The notes under the pieces are model-generated. The model did no database searches, had not been told where the DNA came from, and was given only the letters and a program-made list of their open reading frames with translations. Source: Roseiarcus sp963779095 (lineage in GTDB: Bacteria; Pseudomonadota; Alphaproteobacteria; Rhizobiales; Beijerinckiaceae). Taken from it: a DNA stretch of 64,000 bases. Below are positions 45,102-53,742 of the stretch, piece by piece; positions within the stretch are counted from its first letter, which is position 1, and every line of letters begins with the position of its first letter. The translations under genes and the position numbers were made by a program. The stretch covers positions 1 through 64,000 of the forward strand of contig CAVZWU010000020.1 in assembly GCA_963779095.1 (NCBI GenBank). The letters run 5' to 3'.

Positions 45102-46601
45102 ATGGACATGTATGACGAACCCGATCCGGATCGCTTTGACCATCGCGGTCCAGGCGGTCCTCCGCTTGGCGAGGCGTGGCGGCGCTGCTGCGATCGGCTG
45201 CGCGCGGAAGTCGGCGACGCTGTCTTCAACAGCTGGTTTGGGAGCCTCATTCTGGAATCGGTCGGATCGGGGCAGGCTCGACTTTCCGTTCCCACGCGCT
45301 TTCTCAAGAGCTGGATCGTAACCCACTATTCGGGGCATGTCGCTTCGGCGTTGAACGCCGAAGTCGGCCCGGTCGGGCAAATCTTGATTTCCGTACGCTC
45401 CTCGGCGCCTCTCGCGCCGCTGGCCAAATTTCCGCCGACCGAGTGCGCCTCGGCGGCGAAGACGGCGCCCAAACCGCTCGAGTCGGCGGTCAACCACAGC
45501 CTCGCCGAGCGCCGAGCGCCTAGCCGAACGACCACAGCGCCTGCGGTTAGCGACGGCTTGACCGGGTCTCCCCTCGATCGGCGGCTGACCTTCGCCACTT
45601 TCCAGGTTGGCCGGTCCAATGAGCTCGCCTTTAACGCCGTGCAGCGCGTCGCTAACCCCAACCGGAGCGGGACGCCGGCCTTTTGTCCGCTCTACGTTCA
45701 TTCGGCCGTTGGCCTCGGCAAGACCCATCTCTTGCAGGCGGTCGCGCATACCGCCGCCCAACAGGGGCGCTCGGTCATCTATCTGACCGCCGAGAAATTT
45801 ATGTACGGCTTTGTCGCCGCCCTCCAATCCCAGACGTCGATCGCCTTCAAGGAGCGGCTGCGAACGATCGACCTCTTGATTTTCGACGACGCGCAGTTCC
45901 TGCAGGGAAAAAATATCCAGGCCGAATTCGGTCACGCGCTCAATGCTCTCCTGGACGCCGGCCGCGAGGTGATCGTGGCCGCCGACCGCCCTCCGAATGA
46001 CCTGGAATCGCTCGACGAGCGCGTGCGCTCGCGCCTCAGCGTCGGTCTCTGCGTCGAGGTGGGCGCGCTCGACGAACCGCTCAGGCTGAAGATCCTGGAG
46101 GCCCGCGTCGCGGCGGCGCGGGCGGAGGAGCCGCATTTCGATGTTTCGCCGGCCGTGCTCGCCTTTGTCGCCCGCGCTATTCGCTCGAACGGTCGCGATC
46201 TGGAAGGCGCGGTCAATCGCCTTCGGGCGCACTGCACGCCGACGAGGCCTCCGCTGACGGTCGAAATGGCGGAGACCGCCATTCGCGACCTCATCCGCAC
46301 CCACGAACTCAAGCGGGTGAAGATCGAGGACATACAGAAGCTGGTCGCCAGCCACTACAGCGTCTCGCGCGCCGACATCCTCTCCTCCCGGCGCACCGCA
46401 GCCGTCGTGAAGCCCCGCCAGGTGGCGATGTTCCTCGCCAAGATGTTGACCTTGCGCTCGCTGCCCGAAATCGGCCGGCGGTTCGGCGGGCGCGACCACA
46501 CCACCGTGCTGCACGCGGTGCGCAAGATCGAGGGGCTGTTGCACACCGACACCATCTTGCGCGAAGAGCTTGAGCTTTTGAAACGGATGCTCCAGGAGTA
46601 G
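45102..46601 (+). CDS. dnaA: Chromosomal replication initiator protein DnaA
   Basis: The 499-residue initiator opens oriC. Domain I is AWRRCCDRLRAEVGDAVFNS. A variable Ala/Pro-rich linker (~125-165) is followed by the AAA+ domain: RLTFATFQVGRSNELAFNAV, Walker A HSAVGLGKTHLLQAVA, Walker B LLIFDDAQFLQGK and RVRSRLSVGLCVEV (arginine region). Domain IV is VASHYSVSRADILSSRR with GRDHTTVLHAVRKIE binding DnaA boxes. Start MDMYDEPDPD at 45102. No DnaA-box cluster is seen nearby, consistent with oriC lying elsewhere, as in several related bacteria. Confidence 0.96.
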   Translation: MDMYDEPDPDRFDHRGPGGPPLGEAWRRCCDRLRAEVGDAVFNSWFGSLILESVGSGQARLSVPTRFLKSWIVTHYSGHVASALNAEVGPVGQILISVRSSAPLAPLAKFPPTECASAAKTAPKPLESAVNHSLAERRAPSRTTTAPAVSDGLTGSPLDRRLTFATFQVGRSNELAFNAVQRVANPNRSGTPAFCPLYVHSAVGLGKTHLLQAVAHTAAQQGRSVIYLTAEKFMYGFVAALQSQTSIAFKERLRTIDLLIFDDAQFLQGKNIQAEFGHALNALLDAGREVIVAADRPPNDLESLDERVRSRLSVGLCVEVGALDEPLRLKILEARVAAARAEEPHFDVSPAVLAFVARAIRSNGRDLEGAVNRLRAHCTPTRPPLTVEMAETAIRDLIRTHELKRVKIEDIQKLVASHYSVSRADILSSRRTAAVVKPRQVAMFLAKMLTLRSLPEIGRRFGGRDHTTVLHAVRKIEGLLHTDTILREELELLKRMLQE

Positions 46602-46642
46602 CCGCGTTCGGTCCGCCAGCTCGCGACGGACGCTGATTGGTC

Positions 46643-46984
46643 ATGCTCGTCTACAAGATTGTCGCCACTGAGGAATGGACAAGAGCCGAGGCGGCTGGCG
46701 TCTTCGCGGGCGCGTCTGTCGATCGCGCCGACGGCTTCATTCATTTTTCCACCGCCGAACAGGCTCCGGAGACCGCCGCTAAATGGTTCGCCGGCCGGGA
46801 CGATCTGACCCTGGCCGCGGTTGACGCCGAGGCGCTGGGCAAGGACTTGCGCTGGGAGCCGTCGCGGGGCGGGGCGCTTTTCCCTCATCTTTATGGGCCC
46901 CTGCCGATGAGCGCCGTCGTCTGGTCGCGGGTGCTGCCGCTGGGACCCGACGGCGCCCATGTTTTCGGGAGCCTCGAGCCGTGA
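46643..46984 (+). CDS. DUF952 family protein
   Basis: A 113-residue protein starting at MLVYKIVATEEWTRAEAAG. DRADGFIHFSTAEQAPETAA and LRWEPSRGGALFPHLYGPL are the conserved DUF952 blocks, with a histidine-rich pocket. Function unknown. Its stop overlaps the GTG start of pyrD (GTGA), so the two are translationally coupled. Confidence 0.88.
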   Translation: MLVYKIVATEEWTRAEAAGVFAGASVDRADGFIHFSTAEQAPETAAKWFAGRDDLTLAAVDAEALGKDLRWEPSRGGALFPHLYGPLPMSAVVWSRVLPLGPDGAHVFGSLEP

Positions 46985-48099
46985 GGCTGGCCAAAGTCGC
47001 AAGCCTGGCGCTCAAGCGACTGCCGGCGGAGACGGCCCACCGGGCGGCGATCAACGCCTTGAAGATCGCGCCGCCTGCGACGGCGCCGTCCGTCGACCCG
47101 CGGCTTTCGGTCGAGGCCCTGGGGTTGCGGTTTCCCAATCCGCTCGGCCTCGCAGCCGGCTTCGACAAGAACGCCGAGGTTCCGGGCGCGATGCTCAGCC
47201 TCGGCTTCGGCTTCGTCGAGGTCGGCACGCTGACCCCCCGGCCTCAAGCCGGGAACGCCCGACCCCGCCTCTTCCGGTTGAACGAGGACGCTGCGGTCAT
47301 CAACCGCTTCGGCTTCAACAACGAGGGCTTCGAGCGCGCCCGCGCCCGGCTCAAGCGCCGTCCGCCCGGCGTGATCGGCGTCAACATCGGCGCCAACAAG
47401 GACGCCGCCGACCGTGTCGCGGACTATGTCCTTGGAGTCAGGACCTTCGCGCCGTTCGCCGATTATGTGACCCTCAACGTCTCCTCGCCCAATACGCCCG
47501 GCTTGCGCGACCTGCAGCGGCGCGAGGCGCTGGACGATCTCATCGCCCGCGTCGTCGCGGCCCGCGACGAGACCGAGCCGCGCCGTCCGCTGATGCTCAA
47601 GATCGCGCCCGATCTCGACGCCCGGGGGCTTGAGGACATTGTCGCGGTGGCGCTGACCCGTCGAGTCGACGGCCTCATCGTCTCCAACACCACGCTTGCG
47701 CGCCCCGCATCGCTCATCTCGAGGAACCGCAACGAAAGCGGGGGCTTGTCAGGGCGTCCGCTGTTTACGCCGTCGACGAGGCTGCTCGCCCGGACCTATC
47801 TCCTCACCGGCGGAGCGATGCCGCTCATCGGCTGCGGCGGGGTTGAGGATTCCGAGACCGCGCTTGCCAAGATCGAGGCGGGCGCGAACCTGGTGCAGCT
47901 CTATACCGGCCTCGCGCTCAAAGGGCCGGAGGTGGTCGCGGAGATCCTCGAGGGCCTCGCCCATGCGGTCGAAGCCCGGAGGCTCGCCCGGATCGGCGAA
48001 CTCACCGGGGCCCGGGCGGGCGCCTGGGCCGGACCGGAGCAGTCGGCGGCCGGTCCGATGCAACGTGTGCGTGAGTTGGCCGAAAATAAACGCCCATAA
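46981..48099 (+). CDS. pyrD: Dihydroorotate dehydrogenase (quinone), class 2
   Basis: A 372-residue FMN enzyme of pyrimidine synthesis that passes electrons to the quinone pool. The start is a GTG at 46981. The N-terminal membrane-contact helices precede NPLGLAAGFDKNAEVPGAML. GFVEVGTLTPRPQAGNARPR, INRFGFNNEGFE, VGVNIGANKD-type (here IGVNIGANKDAADRVADY), LNVSSPNTPGLRDLQ with the catalytic Ser, and IGCGGVEDSETAL follow. The last residues (ELAENKRP) and the stop are encoded by the first decamers of repeat copy C. Confidence 0.95.
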   Translation: MRLAKVASLALKRLPAETAHRAAINALKIAPPATAPSVDPRLSVEALGLRFPNPLGLAAGFDKNAEVPGAMLSLGFGFVEVGTLTPRPQAGNARPRLFRLNEDAAVINRFGFNNEGFERARARLKRRPPGVIGVNIGANKDAADRVADYVLGVRTFAPFADYVTLNVSSPNTPGLRDLQRREALDDLIARVVAARDETEPRRPLMLKIAPDLDARGLEDIVAVALTRRVDGLIVSNTTLARPASLISRNRNESGGLSGRPLFTPSTRLLARTYLLTGGAMPLIGCGGVEDSETALAKIEAGANLVQLYTGLALKGPEVVAEILEGLAHAVEARRLARIGELTGARAGAWAGPEQSAAGPMQRVRELAENKRP

Positions 48100-48351
48100 A
48101 CGCCAGCAAACGCTAGTAAACGTTAGTAAATTGACTCCAATTTACTAGCGTTTATTTTTTCGAATCGGGACTTTTCAATGGGTTGCAAGCGATTGGAGTA
48201 AAAAAATTCCTTTCTTTTCCTGCCTCCCGCTCTGGTTGTGGTCGCGCCAGCCTGCCGAGCAGCCGCAGCTTCTCCTCGCTGGCCCGCATGGTCAGGCGCG
48301 CATTGATTCCGATACGAAGAATGTATAGGATAGATTTCTGATTTTGTCAAG
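48080..48351 (-). repeat. Dispersed hairpin/decamer-array repeat, copy C
   Basis: Five 10-bp units (cgaaaataaa, cgcccataaa, cgccagcaaa, cgctagtaaa, cgttagtaaa) start at 48081, 48091, 48101, 48111 and 48121. Then come a stem (48118-48132 / 48139-48153), T6, and the conserved core (gggacttttcaatgggttgc) with AATCG/CGATT arms. Further out are a run of seven A and GTTGTG. The outer edge atttctgattttgtcaag (48334-48351) is the inverse of the copy A edge. Orientation is opposite to copies A and B. Confidence 0.8.
48118..48160 (+). terminator. Intrinsic terminator of pyrD, formed by repeat copy C
   Basis: The arms AAACGTTAGTAAATT and AATTTACTAGCGTTT pair over 15 positions with one wobble, around a 6-nt loop, and are followed by ATTTTTT. 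The loop and right arm are the same as in the ecm terminator of copy A, read in the same sense relative to the gene. Confidence 0.65.
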
Positions 48352-48428
48352 TAAGTGTTGGGCTCTTATCGCATTACGCATTGGTCGGCCCAGTTTTGAA
48401 CTCTGGGAGGGTGGGGCGGTTCATGAAG

Positions 48429-48601
48429 GCGTCATGGGCGGCCTTGTGCCGGCCATCCGCGTCATGGGCGGCCTTGTGCCGGCCATCCACGAGAACACTG
48501 GTCCCATCAGCATAAACATCTGATAAGAAACACAATCTGTTGGCGACAGAGACCATCGCGGCAGGGCGGCGTGGATGGCCGGCACAAGGCCGGCCATGAC
48601 G
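48429..48601. repeat. REP-like palindromes: tandem pair plus inverted copy
   Basis: A 30-bp unit (gcgtcatgggcggccttgtg, then ccggccatcc) occurs twice in tandem at 48429-48458 and 48459-48488. An inverted, more perfect copy lies at 48571-48601, where ATGGCCGGC-acaag-GCCGGCCAT is self-complementary. Together they could form a long stem with an ~80-nt loop. A related palindrome is at 1228-1260. These resemble the REP elements common in this bacterial order. Nothing else is seen in 48352-48706, apart from a GTGGATATCCAC palindrome at 48649-48660. Confidence 0.7.
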
Positions 48602-48706
48602 ACCTGAGGCAGAATTCCGCTACGAATCTACCTAGGCATATTTGTTACGTGGATATCCACAGGGTTCGCAAAACCGCCACGAGCGCAGGGGTCGGCAGCC
48701 GCTCGG

Positions 48707-50194
48707 TCAGGCGGCGGACCGCGATCTGACCGAACCGCCGGACGCAAGGCGGGCGACACAATCGTGGATCGGGGCCCAGTCGCCCGCATGCGCCGCCGCC
48801 GCGACATAGCCGTCCGGCCGCACCAGCCAGACGCCGGCCGGGTCCGGGGGAGCGCGGAGCTCGGCCTCGATCAGCGTCGAATGGCGCCTGATGAAATCGC
48901 GCGCCGCCTCGCTGTCGGCGGCCATCAGCGCAAAGCGCGGCTGGTCGCCCGCGCCGAACGGCCTCTCCGCCATGATCCGGCGCCCGGGCGAGGGCCCGTT
49001 GACGCCCCGCGCCGAGCCTTTGTTGATGGGGCTCTTCGGATAGCCGATCGTGATCTCGGAGAGCTGGCCGGCCATGGCGTGCTGCACGTCCGTGAATCCG
49101 AGAATGCGATGGGCGGCGAAATTGCGAATGTCCTGGAGAAGATGGCTCCGGATTGTAGCGACCCGGGTCATGCGCCCAGATTCCTCGAGGATTCCCTTGG
49201 CGACCGCGGAGCGCTCGACGCTGTAGCTGTCGAGGAGATCGGGGCTCGCGAGACCCTGCTCGACCAGCGCCAGCTTCCAGGCGAGGTTGAAGGCGTCCTG
49301 CATCCCCGTGTTCATGCCCTGGCCGCCGGCCGGGCTGTGGACATGCGCCGCGTCGCCGGCAAGGAACACGCGGCCGGCGCGATAATTCTCGACCTTGCGT
49401 TCATTGACGCCGAAAGCGGCGAGCCAGACCGGGTCGGAAAGAGCGACGCCCGCAAGGCCGCGCTCGGCGACGATCGCCTGAACCTCTTCGAGGCTAGGCT
49501 CTCGCCGCGGTTCTCCCCCGACGTCGGCGACGACCCGGTACCGCCCGGCGGAAATCGGGAAGAACACAACCGCTCCGTCCTCGTGCCAGACGATCACGAG
49601 TTCGTCGGGCGCCTCATCGAAGCCGGAGACATGAACGTCGGCAAGAATGAAATTCGTCGCCAGCGTGTCGCCTTCGAAAGCCATCCCAAGCTTGTGGCGG
49701 ACGAGCGAATGCGCCCCGTCGCACCCGATCAGCCAGCTCGCTTCGATCGTCTCTTCTCGACCATCCGCATGACGAAAAGCGCAGGAAACGCCGTGGCCGA
49801 AATCGTCGAAGCCCGTCAGCTCCAGCCGGCGCTCGACCGTGATCCCGAGCGATTGCAGATGCTCGCCCATGAGGCGCTCGGTTTCCGACTGGGGAAGCAT
49901 CAGGAGAAACTGGAAGGGCGAAGGGACGGAATCGAACGAGATATGGGCGATGTGCTCGCGCCCTGAGCGAATGGTCGCCCCGCTCGACTTGAGACCCGCG
50001 CTGACGAAAGCCCTGGCGCATCCGGCGCGGTCGAGAAGCTCGAGCGTCCTCGACCAGACGCCGAGCGCTTTCGATTTGTCGGTCGGGGCCGGCGCCTGAT
50101 CGATGATCCGGACGGGGACGCGATAGCGGGCGAGCTCGGCCGCCATGGTCAGTCCGACCGGCCCGGCGCCGACCACGAGAACTGACTTTGTCAT
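48707..50194 (-). CDS. FAD-dependent aromatic monooxygenase (PheA/TfdB type)
   Basis: A 495-residue flavin hydroxylase. VLVVGAGPVGLTMAAELARY is the FAD motif, and WLIGCDGAHSLVRHKLGM carries the DG motif shared by NADPH and FAD sites. GRVFLAGDAAHVHSPAGGQG with MNTGMQDAFNLAWKLALV is the second FAD motif. A C-terminal thioredoxin-like region ends VWLVRPDGYVAAAAHAGDW. It probably hydroxylates a phenolic or polyketide-like substrate; no partner genes indicate which. Confidence 0.88.
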   Translation of the reverse strand: MTKSVLVVGAGPVGLTMAAELARYRVPVRIIDQAPAPTDKSKALGVWSRTLELLDRAGCARAFVSAGLKSSGATIRSGREHIAHISFDSVPSPFQFLLMLPQSETERLMGEHLQSLGITVERRLELTGFDDFGHGVSCAFRHADGREETIEASWLIGCDGAHSLVRHKLGMAFEGDTLATNFILADVHVSGFDEAPDELVIVWHEDGAVVFFPISAGRYRVVADVGGEPRREPSLEEVQAIVAERGLAGVALSDPVWLAAFGVNERKVENYRAGRVFLAGDAAHVHSPAGGQGMNTGMQDAFNLAWKLALVEQGLASPDLLDSYSVERSAVAKGILEESGRMTRVATIRSHLLQDIRNFAAHRILGFTDVQHAMAGQLSEITIGYPKSPINKGSARGVNGPSPGRRIMAERPFGAGDQPRFALMAADSEAARDFIRRHSTLIEAELRAPPDPAGVWLVRPDGYVAAAAHAGDWAPIHDCVARLASGGSVRSRSAA

Positions 50195-50750
50195 GCAGGG
50201 ATTCTCCAGAATATGAATCGGGCCGAAGCGGTTTCACGCCGACCGACAGAGTCCCGAAACGTCAAGCAGGATCTTGGGTCATTTTGGCCAGGCGTTGACC
50301 GCTCTCAAGCGCGGCGCGCTGACCTTCACACGCCTTCGTAAACGAAGGCGCCTACGAATTGTTGCAGATACGGCCGCACAAGCAGAACGGGCGCCGCGAG
50401 AGCCCCTTCTTGCAATCATTCGTCACCGGTCGCGCCCCAGTTTGCGGTCCGTGCGAATCGGCGCCGAGGGCCGGCGGGGACGGTTCTCAAATTCCCGTTT
50501 TTTACCCGTCATGATAAAGTCGCAAGAACTGTTTACTTTAGCCACAAAGTGGAATAATTCTTCTGGATCGCGGAAGATTTTCCTCTGTATTTCCGGAAAA
50601 TATTCTCCACGATACAGGACCTATACCACACGATATGAATAGATATTGGCTCGCGAGCCTCGAATAGGGACCCAACTTTTCGGTCATCCAACAATCAAAA
50701 AACGGCGGGCTAGACGGGGCGGTGCTTACGCGACGAGTGGGGAGATCAAC
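50195..50750. other. Regulatory intergenic region with 20-bp palindrome
   Basis: CGCCTTCGTA/AACGAAGGCG (50331-50350) is a palindrome with 9-bp arms, ~155 bp upstream of the monooxygenase start. Farther right (50500-50640) the sequence becomes AT-rich, with the inverse pair attttcc/ggaaaat near 50576-50600, probably the promoter zone of the PEP-CTERM gene. No coding frame is supportable. Confidence 0.45.
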
Positions 50751-51764
50751 ATGGCGTTTAATTGCTCCAAGCATTCTCTTTTTCGGCCCTTGCGGGGCTC
50801 AGCCGCGCGCTTTCTGCTGGCCGCCATTCCGCTGGCGATCGCGCCAGCCGCGCATGCGGGGTACAATCTCACTTTCGTACCCGATCCGACCGGCACCGGT
50901 TTGATCAACCTGCTGGGCATCAATGATTCCGGCACGATCGCCGGCTTCGACAACGGCGTCACCAACCAGGGCTTTACCCTCACGCTGCCGAGCAGCTTCA
51001 CGACCGTGAATTACCCGGGCGCGGTGTCGTCCATGGTGACCGGCATCAACGCTGCCGGCGATGTGTCGGGCATCTACGTGGACGCGGCCGGCGTCAACCA
51101 TGGCTTCACTCGCATCGGCGGCACGTTCACGACCGTCGACAACCCCGCAAGCACCGTCTTCAACCAGGCGCTGGGCATCAACAACTCGCACGAGACCGTC
51201 GGCTACTACGCGCCGACTATAGCCGGAAGCCCGGGCGACGTCTCCTATTCGCAAAGCGGCGGCGTGTTCACGACCATCATGGGGCTGCCGACCAACTTCA
51301 ACAACCAGGCGGTCGGCATCAACAGCGCCGCTACGCCCTGGATTGTCGGATTCTACCAGCCGGACGCGGGTCTCACCACTTCGTACGGCTACCTCGACAA
51401 GGGCGGCACGATCACCACCATCGATCCGTTCGGCTCGACGTTCACCCAGGCGCTCGGCGTCAATGACCTAGGCGAGATCGTCGGCTTCTATGTCGGCGCC
51501 GACGGCCTGCAGCACGGCTACATCGACAATGGCGGCGTCTTCACCAGTTTCGACCCGCCGGGCTCGGCCTCGACCACGATCAACGGTCTCAACGACAAGG
51601 GCGACATCGTTGGATTCTACACCAGGGCAAGCGCCGACGCCGTCGTGGGGTTCGTCGGGACTCCCGTACCGGAGCCTTCGACCTGGGCGATGATGCTCCT
51701 TGGCTTCGCGGGGTTTGGTTTCCTCGGCTATCGCAAGGCGCTCCAAGGAACGCTAGCGGCCTGA
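50751..51764 (+). CDS. PEP-CTERM-anchored secreted protein with internal repeats
   Basis: A 337-residue protein with a signal peptide (AARFLLAAIPLAIAPAAHAG, cleavage near 36). The body has about six repeats of ~45 residues built on FTTVxxPGxxxTxxxGINxxGxIVGxYxDxxGxxHGF, for example SSFTTVNYPGAVSSMVTGIN and FTSFDPPGSASTTINGLN. The repeat type suggests a beta-propeller-like fold. The C-terminus PVPEPSTWAMMLLGFAGFG plus YRKA is a PEP-CTERM sorting signal for exosortase. No exosortase gene is present in the window. ATG 50751 follows a GGGGAG. Confidence 0.88.
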   Translation: MAFNCSKHSLFRPLRGSAARFLLAAIPLAIAPAAHAGYNLTFVPDPTGTGLINLLGINDSGTIAGFDNGVTNQGFTLTLPSSFTTVNYPGAVSSMVTGINAAGDVSGIYVDAAGVNHGFTRIGGTFTTVDNPASTVFNQALGINNSHETVGYYAPTIAGSPGDVSYSQSGGVFTTIMGLPTNFNNQAVGINSAATPWIVGFYQPDAGLTTSYGYLDKGGTITTIDPFGSTFTQALGVNDLGEIVGFYVGADGLQHGYIDNGGVFTSFDPPGSASTTINGLNDKGDIVGFYTRASADAVVGFVGTPVPEPSTWAMMLLGFAGFGFLGYRKALQGTLAA

Positions 51765-52086
51765 GTCTTAGCCGAGATACGCAGACGGTTGCAGAGGCCA
51801 AGCGGAGGCGGCCCCTCTTTTTTGCGGCCTTCATGGAGCGATGCGGCTCGCCGGCGCCTACCTGCGCAAGTTGGTGCGCGCGAGTTCGACGATCTCGTCG
51901 CCGCGGCCGCTTAAGATCGCCTTCATCATGTAGAGCGTGAAGCCCTTCGCCATCTCGACCGTGACGGCAGGCGGCATGGCGAGCTCGGGCGCAACGCCGA
52001 TCTGTCGTTTCGCGAACGCGGTTGCTGGGGTCGCAGGAATGCGCCAGCCTGCGTGCTTATCGACATCCGTCAAAGGAGCGCGTCCG

Positions 52087-53742
52087 ATGAATGGCGCAGA
52101 ACTCTTGGTCGCCGCGCTCGAGAACGAGGGCGTGCGTGAGATCTTCGGGATCCCGGGCGAGGAAAACCTCGACGTGGTCGAGGCGCTGCGCCGCTCGAAA
52201 ATCAGGCTGGTCCTGACCCGCCACGAGCAGGCGGCGGCTTTCATGGCGGCGACTCATGGGCGCCTCACCGGCAGGCCCGGGGTCTGCATCACGACGCTCG
52301 GCCCCGGCGCGCTCAATCTCACCACTGGCGCGGCCTACGCGCTGCTTGGCGCGATGCCGATGGTGATGATCACCGGGCAGAAGGGCATTTTGAGCCGCAA
52401 GCAGGCGGGCTTTCAGGTTGTCGACATCGTCTCGACCATGACGCCGCTGACCAAGATGGCGGATCAGATCGTCAGCCCCGCGACCATTCCGACAATGGTG
52501 CGGGAGGCGTTCCGCGTCGCCCAGCAGGAGCGGCCGGGCCCGGTTCACCTCGAATTGCCGGAAGACATCGCCCGGGAGACGGGCCCCGACATGTCGCCGA
52601 TCCCGCCGCACCCGATCGAGGCGCCGCTCGCGCCTAGCGCCGCCCTCGACCGGGCGGCTGAGCTCATCCGCAACGCCGAGCGCCCGCTGATCATGCTGGG
52701 CGCGGCGGCGAGCCGTCCGCGGCTTTCCGATGCGCTGTCGGATTTCGTCAGGCGGGTGCAGATTCCGTTCTTCAACACGCAGATGGGCAAGGGCGCCGTC
52801 ACCGGCGGGTCGGGCCTCTATATCGGCACCGCGGCGCTGTCGGAGCGCGACTACGTGCATCGGGCGATCGACCGCGCGGATCTCATTATCGCGATCGGCC
52901 ACGACACGGTCGAGAAGCCGCCGTTCTTCATGGGCCCAGGCGGCCCGATGGTGCTGCATGTCGGCTATCTGCCGGCGACGGTCGAGGAAGTGTACTTTCC
53001 CCAAGCCGAACTCATTGGCGACGTCGGACCGAGCCTCGCCCTGCTGGCCGATCGGCTCGAACATCGGATGCCGCGGGCGCAGGCGCTCCTTCCCCTGCGC
53101 GCGGAGATCCTCGCCCATATCGCCGACCGGGCGGAGGAAAGCCGCTATCCGCCAACGCCGCAGCGGATCGTGCACGACGTGCGTCAGGCGGTGCCGGAGG
53201 ACGGGATCGTCTGCCTCGACAACGGCATGTACAAGATCTGGTTTGCGCGCAACTACCGCACCCATGTCGCCAACACGCTTCTGCTCGACAACGCGCTCGC
53301 CACCATGGGCGCTGGCCTGCCCTCGGCGATCATGGCCGCCTGCCTCAATCCGGACCGGCGCGTGCTCGCCGTCTGCGGCGACGGCGGCTTCATGATGAAC
53401 TCGCAGGAGCTGGAGACGGCGGTTCGGCTCAAGCTCAATCTCGTCGTGCTGGTGCTCGTCGATCACGCCTACGGCATGATCCGCTGGAAGCAGGCGGTGG
53501 ACGGATTCCCGGATTACGGCATGACCTTCGGCGATCCCGACTTCGTCGCTTATGCGCGGGCGTATGGCGCGAAGGGCAGCCGGGTCGAGAGCGCCGATGG
53601 GTTGGCGCCCGCGCTCGAAGCTGCGTTCGCTGGCGGCGGCGTGCATCTGGTGTCGGCGCCGATCGACTATTCGGAGAATGAGCGGGTCCTGGTCGACGAA
53701 TTGCGTGCGCAAGGGGCGACGATGGCGGCAAGCGTCGAATGA
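52087..53742 (+). CDS. Acetolactate synthase-like thiamine-diphosphate enzyme (large subunit)
   Basis: A 551-residue ThDP enzyme. IFGIPGEENLDVVEALRRSK and TRHEQAAAFMAATHGRLTG contain the catalytic Glu. GVCITTLGPGALNLTTGAAY and GFQVVDIVSTMTPLTKMA are AHAS-like. VCGDGGFMMNSQELETAVRL is the ThDP/Mg motif (GDG...N), and VDHAYGMIRWKQ follows. With no regulatory subunit gene adjacent and a catabolic-AlsS-like middle, it may make acetolactate for acetoin or act on another 2-keto acid. Stop and next start overlap as ATGA. Confidence 0.85.
   Translation: MNGAELLVAALENEGVREIFGIPGEENLDVVEALRRSKIRLVLTRHEQAAAFMAATHGRLTGRPGVCITTLGPGALNLTTGAAYALLGAMPMVMITGQKGILSRKQAGFQVVDIVSTMTPLTKMADQIVSPATIPTMVREAFRVAQQERPGPVHLELPEDIARETGPDMSPIPPHPIEAPLAPSAALDRAAELIRNAERPLIMLGAAASRPRLSDALSDFVRRVQIPFFNTQMGKGAVTGGSGLYIGTAALSERDYVHRAIDRADLIIAIGHDTVEKPPFFMGPGGPMVLHVGYLPATVEEVYFPQAELIGDVGPSLALLADRLEHRMPRAQALLPLRAEILAHIADRAEESRYPPTPQRIVHDVRQAVPEDGIVCLDNGMYKIWFARNYRTHVANTLLLDNALATMGAGLPSAIMAACLNPDRRVLAVCGDGGFMMNSQELETAVRLKLNLVVLVLVDHAYGMIRWKQAVDGFPDYGMTFGDPDFVAYARAYGAKGSRVESADGLAPALEAAFAGGGVHLVSAPIDYSENERVLVDELRAQGATMAASVE

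Noticed and set aside
44766..46544. 592-codon open frame antisense to dnaA
   Set aside because: High-GC codon bias opens the antisense frame of real genes. The sense strand has all DnaA domains and the antisense product has no family-like sequence. The same applies to long frames opposite arginase, ecm and acetolactate synthase.
48649..48660. GTGGATATCCAC as paired DnaA boxes
   Set aside because: It is one palindrome with mismatches to the DnaA box, not a cluster; more likely chance or a restriction-like palindrome.
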